Position numbers and translations under genes: made by a program. Under the pieces are notes generated by a model. That model was not told the origin of the DNA and did no database searches. It worked only from the letters and a program-made list of their open reading frames with translations. From Olsenella sp. Marseille-P4559 (GTDB taxonomy: Bacteria > Actinomycetota > Coriobacteriia > Coriobacteriales > Atopobiaceae), in the NCBI RefSeq assembly GCF_900605015.1, contig NZ_LR027574.1:450479-514478 (forward strand): a stretch of 64,000 nucleotides of DNA. The letters run 5' to 3'. Below, in pieces: positions 53,155-62,501 of this stretch; within the stretch, counting starts at the first letter, position 1, and each line of letters begins with the position of its first letter.

Positions 53155-54345
53155 TTAGCTGCGCCGTGCGGCGACTTGCGCGACGAGCGAGACAAGCTCT
53201 GTGGCAAACGCATCGAGATTGGCCTCGGGCACGCGCTCGTCAAAGGAGATGCGAAGCGATCCGAGTGCCGAGTCACGGCCGATGCCCATGGCCGTAAGCA
53301 CATGGCTTGCGCCAAGGGATCCAGACGAGCATGCCGAACCCGCCGAGACTGCAAAGCCACGCTCGTCAAGGCCCAAGACAAGGGCCTGCGAGTCCACGCC
53401 CGGCACCATCACGCTTACCATGCCGGGAAGGCGAGACCCATCGACGACAGCCGTGGTCGTGGGCGCAATGCCTGTTCCCTCGGCGCAGATGCGCTCGTAG
53501 AGCCTATTGGCGCGCGCGGCAACCACGGGTTGCGTGGCAGCCATGGCGTCACAGCATGCACGGGCAGCCGCCGAGAAGGCCAAGGCACCGCGAACGTCTT
53601 GCGTGCCAGCCCTCCTGCCTGCCTCCTGCCGCCCGCCAAAGGAGAGCGGGGCCAGGGGCGTGCGCCCACGGACGAGAAGCGCGCCCACCCCCACGGGCCC
53701 GCCGAGCTTGTGCGCGGCAAGGCTCACGGCATCCGCCTGGGCAACGTCGAGCGGGACATGACCAAACGCCTGGACGGCGTCCGTGTGAAAGACTGCCCCA
53801 CAGGCGTGCGCGGCGGCCGCGAGCTCGGCAACCGGCTGGATGACACCTGTCTCGTTGTTTGCGCTCATGACGGAGACGAGGGCGCAATCGGGGCCGAGCG
53901 CCTCATTGAGAGCGGCGGCAGAGACAGCGCCATCGCGGCCGGGCTTCACGAGGGTGACCTCGAAGCCGTTGCCTCTCAGGGCGCCCTGAACGTCGAGCGC
54001 GGAGTCGTGCTCGATGGCCGAGAGCACCACGCGCGTGCGCCTGCGGTCGCGCTGGCGTGCGCCACGGGAGATCCCCAAGAGTGCGAGGTTGTTCGACTCG
54101 GTGCCGCCTGACGTGAAGACGACATCAGAAGGACGAAAGCCCCCGCCTGCACAACGTACGATGTCCCGACGAGCGCCGTCGAGCGCCCGCGCGGCCTCAC
54201 GGCCGAGCGTGTGAAGCGAGTTGGGGTTGGCACCGGCAATGGGCGACTCCTCATAGGCTCGCTCGGCAGCAAGCGACTCCTGGCGTGCGGGAGCGCTTGC
54301 AGCATAGTCGAGGTATACGGTTGTACGTGCGGTCACGCTTCTCAC
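53155..54345 (-). CDS. Cysteine desulfurase (NifS/IscS type)
   Basis: A 396-residue PLP enzyme that removes sulfur from cysteine for Fe-S clusters or tRNA thiolation. VYLDYAASAPAR is the N-terminal signature, the PLP Lys is in SLAAHKLGGPVGVGAL, and the reactive Cys is in SAGSACSSGSLG. GTG 54345 overlaps the rpe stop (GTGA), so translation is coupled. No iscU or mnmA is adjacent. Confidence 0.92.
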   Translation of the reverse strand: MRSVTARTTVYLDYAASAPARQESLAAERAYEESPIAGANPNSLHTLGREAARALDGARRDIVRCAGGGFRPSDVVFTSGGTESNNLALLGISRGARQRDRRRTRVVLSAIEHDSALDVQGALRGNGFEVTLVKPGRDGAVSAAALNEALGPDCALVSVMSANNETGVIQPVAELAAAAHACGAVFHTDAVQAFGHVPLDVAQADAVSLAAHKLGGPVGVGALLVRGRTPLAPLSFGGRQEAGRRAGTQDVRGALAFSAAARACCDAMAATQPVVAARANRLYERICAEGTGIAPTTTAVVDGSRLPGMVSVMVPGVDSQALVLGLDERGFAVSAGSACSSGSLGASHVLTAMGIGRDSALGSLRISFDERVPEANLDAFATELVSLVAQVAARRS

Positions 54346-55022
54346 GCTCTCCTCGTGAGCCCGGCCTCGCCGGCCTCGGTGATCTTGTGGATGGCCCCGC
54401 TGCGGTCTTCCCTGCCAAACACGGCGCTGCCGGCAACGAGAAGGCGCGCACCTGCGACGCAGACGTCACCCGCAGTGGTGGGCGAAATGCCGCCATCCAC
54501 CTCGATGATGGGGGCTACATGGCGCTCGTTGCACATGGCCTTGACCTGGCGAACCTTACGCAGGGATCCCGGGATGAACTTCTGGCCACCAAAGCCGGGG
54601 TTCACCGTCATCACGAGCACCAGGTCAACGTCCTCGATGATGGCGTCAAGGGCCGAGACGGGAGTGCCGGGGTTAATGGCGACGCCGGCCCTGGCACCCC
54701 CCTCACGAATGAGGTTGGCAAGGCGGTTGGCGTGAGCCGTTGCCTCGTAGTGGAAGGTCACGATGTCGGCACCGGCGGCAAGGTACTCCGGAACCATTTG
54801 ATCGGGGTTGGAGATCATGAGGTGGGCATCAACCGGGATGTCGGTTGCCTCCTTCACGGTCGCAAGGACGCCGGGGCCAAACGTGAGGTTGGGGACAAAG
54901 TGGCCGTCCATCGCGTCGAAGTGCACGTAGCCTGCCCCCTCGATAGAGGCAAGCTCGTCTGCAAGGTGTGCCAGGTCTGAGGAGAGGATGGAAGGTGCAA
55001 CCTGGACGTTATGCTCTAGCAT
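54342..55022 (-). CDS. rpe: Ribulose-phosphate 3-epimerase
   Basis: A 226-residue TIM-barrel enzyme of the pentose phosphate pathway. APSILSSDLAHLADEL, HFDAMDGHFVPNLTFGP, DAHLMISNP, VMTVNPGFGGQKFIP and EVDGGISPTT are the family motifs with metal ligands and catalytic Asp residues. It overlaps the end of gpsA by 7 bp. Confidence 0.95.
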   Translation of the reverse strand: MLEHNVQVAPSILSSDLAHLADELASIEGAGYVHFDAMDGHFVPNLTFGPGVLATVKEATDIPVDAHLMISNPDQMVPEYLAAGADIVTFHYEATAHANRLANLIREGGARAGVAINPGTPVSALDAIIEDVDLVLVMTVNPGFGGQKFIPGSLRKVRQVKAMCNERHVAPIIEVDGGISPTTAGDVCVAGARLLVAGSAVFGREDRSGAIHKITEAGEAGLTRRA

Positions 55023-56056
55023 TGGCTCTCCTTTGGCGTGATATCTCTCTCTTCCATACCATAGAACTCCGCGCGTGGTGCGCGCGTGAGAAGCGTCTCC
55101 ATGGCTTCGTCGATGGGACGGCCCTCAAAGAGCACGGCATGCACCGCCTCCGTGATGGGTACTTCGATGTCCCGCTCGCGTGCGAGCTCGAGGACCGATT
55201 CCGAGGCTGGTGCACCCTCGACCACCATATGCGTGCGAGCCTGGTACGCCCCGAGCGACTCACCGCCGACAAGCGCTCGGCCAAAGGACCTGTTGCGCGA
55301 GTGCTCGGAGGTGCAGGTGACCACGAGGTCCCCCATGCCAGCGAGTCCCATGCACGTCATGGGGTTGCCACCAAGCGCAGCCACCACGCGACCAATCTCG
55401 GCGATGCCGCGGGTCATGAGAACGGCAAGGGTGTTATCGCCCATGCCCAGGCCGCTTGCGATGCCGCAGGCGATGGCTACCACGTTCTTGACGGCCCCGC
55501 AGCACTCCACGCCCCGTATGTCGTCGCTCACGTAGGCCCTGAAGGCAGGGCCGGCAAGCAGGCCCTGAAACCAGGCAGCCGTGGCGGCATCCTCCGAGGC
55601 AACGACTGCGGCCGAAACCATGCCCCGGCAGATCTCCTCAGCGTGGTTTGGCCCCGAGAGCGCCGCCACGCGAGTGGGGTTGCCCAGCTCCTCAGAGGCC
55701 ACCTCGTGCATGAGCAGGTGGGAGCCCCGTTCCATGCCCTTGGAGAGCACGAGCACGCGCGCGTCGGCATCGAGGTGGGGTGCCAGGCCATGGCAGGTCT
55801 GCCTCAGGTAGGCGGATGGCGTAGCCAGTATCGCGGCATCGACCCCACGCACAGCCTCGCCAAGGTCGCTTGTTGCGGTGACGTTTGGCGCAAGCTCGTA
55901 GTTGGTGAGGTGGTTGGGGTTCTTGCGGTCCCGGTTCATGGCGTCGGCCGCCCGAGGCGTGCGCGCCCACAGCACAACCTTGCCGACGGCAGGTGCGACA
56001 AGGCCCGTCATGGCCGTGCCCCAGGAGCCCGCACCCATGACGGCAACGCGACTCAC
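55016..56056 (-). CDS. gpsA: Glycerol-3-phosphate dehydrogenase [NAD(P)+]
   Basis: A 346-residue biosynthetic enzyme making sn-glycerol 3-phosphate from DHAP for phospholipids. NAD motif VAVMGAGSWGTAMTGL, GVECCGAVKNVVAIACGIASGLG with the catalytic Lys, and GLAGMGDLVVTCTSEHSRNR are clear. GTG 56056 overlaps the plsY stop, fitting their shared pathway: GpsA makes the acceptor that PlsY acylates. Confidence 0.95.
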   Translation of the reverse strand: MSRVAVMGAGSWGTAMTGLVAPAVGKVVLWARTPRAADAMNRDRKNPNHLTNYELAPNVTATSDLGEAVRGVDAAILATPSAYLRQTCHGLAPHLDADARVLVLSKGMERGSHLLMHEVASEELGNPTRVAALSGPNHAEEICRGMVSAAVVASEDAATAAWFQGLLAGPAFRAYVSDDIRGVECCGAVKNVVAIACGIASGLGMGDNTLAVLMTRGIAEIGRVVAALGGNPMTCMGLAGMGDLVVTCTSEHSRNRSFGRALVGGESLGAYQARTHMVVEGAPASESVLELARERDIEVPITEAVHAVLFEGRPIDEAMETLLTRAPRAEFYGMEERDITPKESQC

Positions 56057-56712
56057 TTGGACTTCCCCTCGTCGTGGTGGAACGAGAATCGCTTCTCCTC
56101 GTGATGCAAGAGCTTGTGGATGTTGCCGCGGTGGGCCCAGACAACGCATGCTGCCACGACGAGCATGGGGGCCACCGCCACGGGGCTGTAGCCCAGCACG
56201 ATGGTCCAGATGGGAAGCGAGACCGCCGCGCAGGAGCTTCCCAACGAGACGAAGCGTGTGGGCAGCGCAAAGACCAGAAACACGGCGAGAAGCCCAAAGG
56301 CAATGCGTGGGTCAAGGCCCAGCGCCGCGCCAAAGCCAACCGAGATGCCCTTGCCGCCGTGGAAGCCAAGGTAGGGAGAGAAGACATGTCCCAGCACGCA
56401 GGCGCCATAGACGCAGGCGAGAGCCCAGTCAAAGGGCTGGCCCGGAGCAAGCGTTGCCGCGTCGGCAAAAGAGGCCGAGAAGGCCCAGGTGGCAAGCCCC
56501 GTGCATGCCCATCCCTTGCTCGCATCAAGCAGAAGGGTGAGGCCTGCCGCCCATGCTCCTATGGAGCGCCCGACGTTGGTCGCACCGATGTTGCCCGAGC
56601 CCGTGTGACGCACGTCAACACCGCGGGAACGGGCGATGAGCATGCCAAACGGTATGCCGCACACAAAGTACGCGATGGCGCATGCGACGAGCGTAGGTAT
56701 TACGAGTTTCAC
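56053..56712 (-). CDS. plsY: Acyl-phosphate:glycerol-3-phosphate acyltransferase
   Basis: A 219-residue membrane enzyme with about five helices. Three PlsY motifs are visible: DVRHTGSGNIGATNVGRSIG, GHVFSPYLGFHGGKGISVGFG and a C-terminal AHRGNIHKLL. The last 14 residues are a charged His-rich tail. It starts inside the end of der. Confidence 0.94.
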   Translation of the reverse strand: MKLVIPTLVACAIAYFVCGIPFGMLIARSRGVDVRHTGSGNIGATNVGRSIGAWAAGLTLLLDASKGWACTGLATWAFSASFADAATLAPGQPFDWALACVYGACVLGHVFSPYLGFHGGKGISVGFGAALGLDPRIAFGLLAVFLVFALPTRFVSLGSSCAAVSLPIWTIVLGYSPVAVAPMLVVAACVVWAHRGNIHKLLHHEEKRFSFHHDEGKSK

Positions 56713-58037
56713 TTGTTCCCCTCAGACTTTTTTCGGAAGCGAAGACGGATCGGCGTTCCCTCGAGGTCGAACCTCTCGCGGATGCGGTTCTCGACGAAGC
56801 GTTTGTAATTGTCGTCCACAAGGTCGGGCGCATTGCACCAGATGGTGATGACCGGCGGCCGGGAGCCCGTCTGCGTGACGTACTGCATCTTGAGGCGACG
56901 CCCCTTGTCGGAGACCGTGTGGCCTCCCTGCCGAATCTCCTCGAGAAGGGCGTTGAGCTCGGAGGTGCGCAGCTGGCTCTCGCGGGCCTGGGCGCAAGAC
57001 ATGGCCAGCCGGAGGGCCTTGTCGGTGGCGCGGCCGGTCAAGGCCGAGATGTTCACGTACGGGACCCAGGTCGCAAACTGCAAGCGTTTGTCGATGGAGG
57101 CCACCACACGGTCACGCTGCGCCTCGGTCTCGATGAGGTCCCACTTGTTAAGGCAAAGCAGAAGCGCGCAGCCACGGTCGATGGCCATGGCGGCCACCTT
57201 CTGGTCCTGCTCGGTGACGCCATCGGTTGCGTCAACAACGAGGAGGCACACGTCGGCGCGCGCCATGGCCATGAGCCCACGCACCATGCTGTAATACTCG
57301 ACGTCCTCGTGGACCAGGTTCTTCTTCCGCATGCCGGCAGTGTCGACCAGGCGAATCCTCTGGCCCTGCCACTCGATCATGGTGTCCACGGCGTCGCGGG
57401 TGGTTCCGGCCACATCCGAGACGATCGAGCGCTTCTTGCCGGCAAGACGGTTTGCGAGCGATGACTTGCCCACGTTAGGGCGACCCACGATGGCAAGCGA
57501 GAGGACGCCCTCCTCGGGTTCCATGTCCTCCTCGGCAGGAAGGACCGCCACCACATCGTCAAGGAGGTCACCAGTACCGTAGCCGTGGGTGGCCGAGAGG
57601 GGTCGGGGCTCCCCCACGCCTAGGGCGTAGAAGTCCCAGAGGTTGTCGTTCTCGGTGGCGGGGTTGTCCTTCTTGTTGACCACCAAAAAGACGGGCCTAT
57701 CCTGTCTGCGGAGGATCTTCGCGACCTCCTCGTCCTCGTCCGTCACGCCGGTGGAGCCATCCACCACAAAGACGATGGCGTCGGCCTCCTCGGCGGCGAT
57801 CATGGCCTGCTCCCGAATGCGGGGGGCAAAGGTATCCTTCGACTTGACCGACTCGATGCCTCCGGTATCAATGATCACAAAGTCGTGACCGTTCCAGTCT
57901 GCGTTGTGATAGGAGCGGTCGCGTGTGACACCACGACTCTCGTGCACGATGGCGTCACGACTCTGGATGATGCGGTTGACAAGAGTCGACTTGCCGACGT
58001 TGGGTCGACCGACCACGGCGACGACAGGCTTTGACAT
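56709..58037 (-). CDS. der: Ribosome biogenesis GTPase Der (EngA)
   Basis: A 442-residue double-GTPase protein for 50S assembly. Each domain has GRPNVGKS (VVAVVGRPNVGKSTLV and LAIVGRPNVGKSSLA), DTGG/DTAG, and NKKD or NKWD. A C-terminal KH-like domain (about 355-442) is present. ATG 58037 is followed directly by the family SKPVVAVVG start, though its ribosome-binding site is weak. A 79-bp gap upstream is one of the few breaks in the run. Confidence 0.95.
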   Translation of the reverse strand: MSKPVVAVVGRPNVGKSTLVNRIIQSRDAIVHESRGVTRDRSYHNADWNGHDFVIIDTGGIESVKSKDTFAPRIREQAMIAAEEADAIVFVVDGSTGVTDEDEEVAKILRRQDRPVFLVVNKKDNPATENDNLWDFYALGVGEPRPLSATHGYGTGDLLDDVVAVLPAEEDMEPEEGVLSLAIVGRPNVGKSSLANRLAGKKRSIVSDVAGTTRDAVDTMIEWQGQRIRLVDTAGMRKKNLVHEDVEYYSMVRGLMAMARADVCLLVVDATDGVTEQDQKVAAMAIDRGCALLLCLNKWDLIETEAQRDRVVASIDKRLQFATWVPYVNISALTGRATDKALRLAMSCAQARESQLRTSELNALLEEIRQGGHTVSDKGRRLKMQYVTQTGSRPPVITIWCNAPDLVDDNYKRFVENRIRERFDLEGTPIRLRFRKKSEGNK

Positions 58038-58116
58038 GAAGTGCTCGCTTTCTCTTGGCATATTTAGCACGTTTGAGCATATCACGACCGTGTGCGCACC
58101 TCATGGCCGGCTGGGC

Positions 58117-59493
58117 TCACCCCAAACTCTGCGTCACCGTGGAGAGGATGCTCTCGGGGTCCCCATGCGCGACGGCGGCCACACCACCACGACGGCCTAT
58201 CTCCCGCATCACGTGGTCTTGGGTGTCTCCGTCAAGCGTCAGGTGGTCAAAGTTGAACATGACCTCAGGGAGGACGACAACGTGATTCGTGAGGAGCTCC
58301 GGCAGTTGCGCCAGGAGGTCTTGGGACACGATAAGCCCCGTGACGTTGACGTCGCCGCCAAAGTAGTCGTTGTGGATGGGGTATGCGCGTACCCGCCCCG
58401 AGGGGGACCACAGCTCGCTGAAGAAGGAGATTGCCGCTCGCGGGGCCTCGCCACAGACCACAAGGACGGTGATCTCGCGTCGGGCAAGCTCTTTCTCGGT
58501 TGCACCAAGCTCCTCCGCGTGGTCGCGGGCGACCACGGCGGATTCGTCCAAAAAGCTCCTAAGCATGCCGATGCCGTCATAGTATTGCGGGTAGCCATCA
58601 TAGGCCTCCGCCGGGGGCACCGGCATATCTGCCGCAACGTAGAACTCGTCGGAGAGCTGGAAGCGCGTGATGCCCAGCCTGAGCCTCGCGCGTGCCTGGT
58701 AGGGTTCGATGAGCTTGACCACGGCTCGCGCTGCATCGGGATCGTCCGAGAATGACTTGGAGAAGCGACGCGAGAAGCGCGTGTAGCCAAGCGGCACCAC
58801 GGCAAGCGACGTGATGCTGGGACGCTGCTCGACCCAGTCAAGGGTACGTGCGAGCTCGCTGCCATCGTTCACACCGGGGCAGAGCACGATCTGCGCGTGA
58901 ATCTCGATGCCCGCCGCAAGCAGCCGCTCCAAGACATCGATGCCGCGTTGCGCATGGGGGCCGATGAGCGTGCGCCTGACTTCGGGGGATATGGCATGAA
59001 TCGAGACGTTCATGGGCTCGAGGCGGTAGGTGATGATACGCTCGGCGTCCTCGTCTCTCACGTTGGTGAGCGTAACGAAGTTTCCCTGGAGAAACGATAG
59101 GCGGTAGTCGTCATCACGCAGGGAGAGCGACGGACGGGCATCTGACGGGAGCATGCTCATGAAGCAGAACTGGCAGGCATTCACACAGGTACGGATTCCG
59201 TCGAAGAGGACGTCAGTGAAGCCGATGCCCCAATCCTCGCCAGGCTTGCGCCAGAGCTCGCAGGCATAGGTGCCGCCGTCGGTAGGGTCGAACACCTCGA
59301 GCTGGCAGGATGCGCCGTCGGCCTCCCAGCGCCAATCGATGAGGTCGCGCAGCTCGTGCCCGTTCACGCTTTCGATGCGCATGCCAGGCTCGATGCCCGC
59401 CTCCCAGGCGGGGCTCTCGTCCTCGACGGATTGCACCCAGGCGCCCAGCGGGCGCTCACGCGTGGACGCGTAGTCTGCGCGATCTTTTGGCAC
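58117..59493 (-). CDS. Radical SAM/PDZ protein of the DUF512 family
   Basis: A 458-residue protein. A PDZ-like domain (about 15-75, SPAWEAGIEPGMRIESVNGHE) is followed by a radical SAM core with CVNACQFC (C-x3-C-x2-C, near residue 112) and the DUF512 C-terminal domain. Its function is unknown, though it is conserved next to der in Gram-positive anaerobes. The GTG at 59493 follows GGGGAGTAGGC and lies 2 bp past the ispH stop. Confidence 0.9.
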   Translation of the reverse strand: MPKDRADYASTRERPLGAWVQSVEDESPAWEAGIEPGMRIESVNGHELRDLIDWRWEADGASCQLEVFDPTDGGTYACELWRKPGEDWGIGFTDVLFDGIRTCVNACQFCFMSMLPSDARPSLSLRDDDYRLSFLQGNFVTLTNVRDEDAERIITYRLEPMNVSIHAISPEVRRTLIGPHAQRGIDVLERLLAAGIEIHAQIVLCPGVNDGSELARTLDWVEQRPSITSLAVVPLGYTRFSRRFSKSFSDDPDAARAVVKLIEPYQARARLRLGITRFQLSDEFYVAADMPVPPAEAYDGYPQYYDGIGMLRSFLDESAVVARDHAEELGATEKELARREITVLVVCGEAPRAAISFFSELWSPSGRVRAYPIHNDYFGGDVNVTGLIVSQDLLAQLPELLTNHVVVLPEVMFNFDHLTLDGDTQDHVMREIGRRGGVAAVAHGDPESILSTVTQSLG

Positions 59494-59495
59494 GC

Positions 59496-60338
59496 CTACT
59501 CCCCTATCATCGACTCGATTGCGGATACCACGGCACGAATCTGAGATGACGGCGTCGAGGCACCCGCCGTGACGCCCACGAGCCCTACCCCTGAGAACCA
59601 CGCAGCCTCAAGCTCGTCTGCGCCTTCCACATGATGGGTCTTCGGACACGCAGCCCGCGCGATCTCTGCCAAGCGCGTCGTGTTGGCGGAGTTGCGCCCG
59701 CCAATCACGACCATCACGTCTGCGCGTGCGGCAAGCTCGGCACAGGCACCTTGGTGCCCTGAGGTTGCCTCGCAGATGGTGTTCACCACACGAAGCTCCT
59801 CCGTGCGTGCGAGCAGTGCCGTGACGACCTCGGCAAGAAGCGCCGCAGACTGCGTCGTCTGCACAACGACACCGGTCTTGCGGGCGCGTGGGAGTGCCAG
59901 TGCCTCTTCCGCGGTACCAACAACAACGGCTCCCGGCGCATGGGCGAGCGTCGCTGTAACCTCGGGGTGACCCGCCTCGCCCACGATGACAACGCGGTAG
60001 CCCTCGGCGGCGAGCCTCTCGGCGGCACGGTGGACCTTCTTCACGAAGGGGCAGGTGGCATCAATGACCGATGAGCAGAGCTCACGTGCCTCGGCCTCAA
60101 TGGCGGGGGTCACGCCGTGCGTACGGAGAACGAGCGCAGAGCCGGCCGCCTCGCGCGGGTCTTCGACCACCGAGGCTCCACGCGTGCCAAGGCTCTCGAC
60201 CACGCGCGGGTTGTGGATGAGCGGTCCCAGCGTGCGAACGCGCCCCTGTCCGCCCTCGAGCGCATGCTCGGTCATCTCGAGTGCGCGCTCCACGCCGTAG
60301 CAGGCTCCGGCCTCACGTGCCACCTCTACCCTTGCCAT
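59496..60338 (-). CDS. ispH: 4-hydroxy-3-methylbut-2-enyl diphosphate reductase
   Basis: A 280-residue Fe-S enzyme for the last step of the MEP isoprenoid pathway. The three cluster cysteines are in GACYGVERAL, DATCPFVKKVH and NTICEATSGHQ. LVLRTHGV and VVIGGRNSANTTRLAEIA are family signatures. Its N-terminal VEVAREAGAC is typical. It is two bases after plsC. Confidence 0.95.
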   Translation of the reverse strand: MARVEVAREAGACYGVERALEMTEHALEGGQGRVRTLGPLIHNPRVVESLGTRGASVVEDPREAAGSALVLRTHGVTPAIEAEARELCSSVIDATCPFVKKVHRAAERLAAEGYRVVIVGEAGHPEVTATLAHAPGAVVVGTAEEALALPRARKTGVVVQTTQSAALLAEVVTALLARTEELRVVNTICEATSGHQGACAELAARADVMVVIGGRNSANTTRLAEIARAACPKTHHVEGADELEAAWFSGVGLVGVTAGASTPSSQIRAVVSAIESMIGE

Positions 60339-60340
60339 GG

Positions 60341-61096
60341 CTACATCTTCCCCGGGTGCTCTTCGCGAAGCTCGTCACGAAGAGCGTAGACGGCGTCCAT
60401 GCCGGCCTTCGACATGGCAGAAAGCTGGGCCTTCCTACCCTCGACGCCAAGGGAGTCCCAGGTAATGGGGTCTCCGGCCTTGAGCCAGACGCGAGAGAAG
60501 CGGTGCAGGTGGCTTCCCCGGCGCGTGACGTCTCGTGCGCCAACGATGGCTACGGGCTGCACCGGCGCATGGGCGAGCTGCGCCATGAGCGCATAGCCCT
60601 CATGGATGGTCACGGGCTCGTCGTCGCTCTTGATACGGGTACCCTCGGGATAGATCAGCACGCACTCCCCGCGGCCAAGGGCCGCTCGCGCGCGACGAAC
60701 GGCCTTCATGTCTGCGGTGCCGCGCTGCACGGGAATGGCCCCGATACGCGTGAAGAACCACGTGACCGCTGGAGACTTGTCAAACTCGCTCTTGTAGATT
60801 GTGCGCACGCGAATCCCACGGAGCCAGAGCTGCACGACGATGATGACGGGATCGAGCATGGAGCCGTGGTTCATGATGATGACCCTCGGCGTCTTGTCGC
60901 CGACGAGCTTCTCCTTGTCCTCGACGGTCCAACGCCAGCGGAACTGGCTCCAAACAAAGCAGAGAAGCACCGCCAGACCAAGGATCGCACGAGCCGGAAG
61001 CGGGTAGTTCCTCATGCCGTTGTCGTAGTAGTCGTCAAACGAGTTGCCATGAAAGGCGCGCAGGCGTTTCTCAGCGCTCTTCTTCTGGGCGTTCAC
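60341..61096 (-). CDS. plsC: 1-acyl-sn-glycerol-3-phosphate acyltransferase
   Basis: A 251-residue acyltransferase that adds the second fatty acid to lysophosphatidic acid. It has NHGSMLDP (the H-x4-D catalytic motif), GAIPVQRG, and YPEGTRIKSDD. One N-terminal hydrophobic segment (about 38-58) anchors it to the membrane. It overlaps the cmk stop by 4 bases. With plsY, gpsA and pgsA it completes the phospholipid supply in this window. Confidence 0.92.
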   Translation of the reverse strand: MNAQKKSAEKRLRAFHGNSFDDYYDNGMRNYPLPARAILGLAVLLCFVWSQFRWRWTVEDKEKLVGDKTPRVIIMNHGSMLDPVIIVVQLWLRGIRVRTIYKSEFDKSPAVTWFFTRIGAIPVQRGTADMKAVRRARAALGRGECVLIYPEGTRIKSDDEPVTIHEGYALMAQLAHAPVQPVAIVGARDVTRRGSHLHRFSRVWLKAGDPITWDSLGVEGRKAQLSAMSKAGMDAVYALRDELREEHPGKM

Positions 61097-61803
61097 GAGC
61101 GGGGCTCCATAAGCGCCGCCTCAAGCCTGGGGTCCAGGCTGCAGATGGCCTTGACGACCTCGTCCACGCTGAGCGTCGAGGAGTCGATGTGGTGCGCGTC
61201 GGATGCGGGCTTGAGTGGGGCGGTCTTTCTCGTGGAATCAAGTTGGTCTCGGCGGTTGAGATCGTCGAGAATGCGCTTGACCTCAGTCGGGTCTGCTGTG
61301 GCGTTGGCGTCCTTTGCGGCGTCGCCCCCCTCGCGCTGAACGGCCCTGCGCAGGGCACGCGCAGCTGGGTCGGCCGTGAGGAAGACCTTCACGTCGGCCT
61401 TGGGGAAGACCACGGTGCCGATGTCTCTTCCTTCGGCAACGACGTTGCCTGTCTCGCCGTATGCGCGCTGCAGCTCAACCATGGCCTCGCGGACCTCAGG
61501 GATGGCGGAGACGGCAGAGACGTTGCGGTCAACCTCGGGCGTGCGGATCTCGGCCGTGACGTCACGGCCGTTCGCCGTGACGGTCTGGCCCTGGGGCGAG
61601 GTCCCAAAGGTGATGGAGGTCGTGCGCGCGACCTGCGTTACGGCCCCAGAGTCTGTGGGGTCGATGCCCCGACGCAGGCACTCTGCTGTGACGGAGCGAT
61701 ACATGGCGCCGGTGTCGAGATAGGTGAGGCGGCACTTCTCGGCGATGGCGTGGGCGACCGTGGACTTGCCAGATCCAGCAGGCCCGTCGATGGCGACAAT
61801 CAT
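61093..61803 (-). CDS. cmk: Cytidylate kinase
   Basis: A 236-residue CMP/dCMP kinase. P-loop IDGPAGSGKSTVAHAIA, LDTGAMYR as the substrate region, RDIGTVVFPKADVKVFLTA and a C-terminal DSSTLSVDEVV are family motifs. It overlaps the phosphoglycerate-mutase-like gene by 4 bases. Confidence 0.95.
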   Translation of the reverse strand: MIVAIDGPAGSGKSTVAHAIAEKCRLTYLDTGAMYRSVTAECLRRGIDPTDSGAVTQVARTTSITFGTSPQGQTVTANGRDVTAEIRTPEVDRNVSAVSAIPEVREAMVELQRAYGETGNVVAEGRDIGTVVFPKADVKVFLTADPAARALRRAVQREGGDAAKDANATADPTEVKRILDDLNRRDQLDSTRKTAPLKPASDAHHIDSSTLSVDEVVKAICSLDPRLEAALMEPRS

Positions 61804-62501
61804 GCGTCCTTGTCCTTCCTTTCCTTGACACCCCAGATGTCCCTAAGGTCGTAGGGGTTTTGCGTGGTCGAGCGTTCGATGACCTCCTCGGGTGCGAGGT
61901 TGAAGCCACCGAGGTAGAAGCTCTTGCCGTTGCAGGTGTAGTACGCCGAGCAGACGTTTGCCAGGTGTACGTTCCAGAAGCGGTCATACGGTATATCGTA
62001 CATGGCCGCAATGAGTATGCGAGAGAAACCACCATGGGTGACAAGGGCGGTTCTGCCGACAAGCGGAATCAGCTCGCTCATGAGGTGGCACGCGCGGGCA
62101 GTTGCGTGCTCAAACGACTCCGCCCCCGGTACGGGAAGCGAATGGCCCTCGTCGTCAAGCGGCCAGGGGAAGAGCGCGCGACCAGAGTTGCTCGACTCGA
62201 AGCGCGTGCCCTCAAGCTCACCAAAGTCAAGCTCCACAAGGTCATCATCTACGCGCACGGGGATGCCCAGACGCTCGCCTGCCTCCTCGGCCAGGTCGCG
62301 GCAGCGCGAGAGCGGCGAGCACCAAATGCGCTCGGGGGCAAAGGCCACGAGCGCCTCCACGCCATGCGCGCGCTGCTCCAAGCCACGCTCAGTGAGGGGA
62401 ACGTCCCTTCGCCCTGAGAAGAAGTGCTCGGTGTTTGCGGGTGTCTCCGGGTGCCTCATGACCAAGATCCGCTGCTTCATGCCAAAATCCACGCTAGCCA
62501 T
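61800..62501 (-). CDS. Histidine phosphatase (phosphoglycerate-mutase-like)
   Basis: A 233-residue member of the histidine phosphatase superfamily. The catalytic stretch is VMRHPETPAN, with Pro in place of the usual Gly after RH; the second His is in LVTHGGFSRI. ERIWCSPLSRCRDLAEE is also typical. It more likely acts as a phosphatase (cobC-like or broad) than as a glycolytic mutase. ATG 62501 overlaps the end of the pseudouridine synthase gene; an in-frame ATG at 62480 is possible. Confidence 0.85.
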   Translation of the reverse strand: MASVDFGMKQRILVMRHPETPANTEHFFSGRRDVPLTERGLEQRAHGVEALVAFAPERIWCSPLSRCRDLAEEAGERLGIPVRVDDDLVELDFGELEGTRFESSNSGRALFPWPLDDEGHSLPVPGAESFEHATARACHLMSELIPLVGRTALVTHGGFSRILIAAMYDIPYDRFWNVHLANVCSAYYTCNGKSFYLGGFNLAPEEVIERSTTQNPYDLRDIWGVKERKDKDA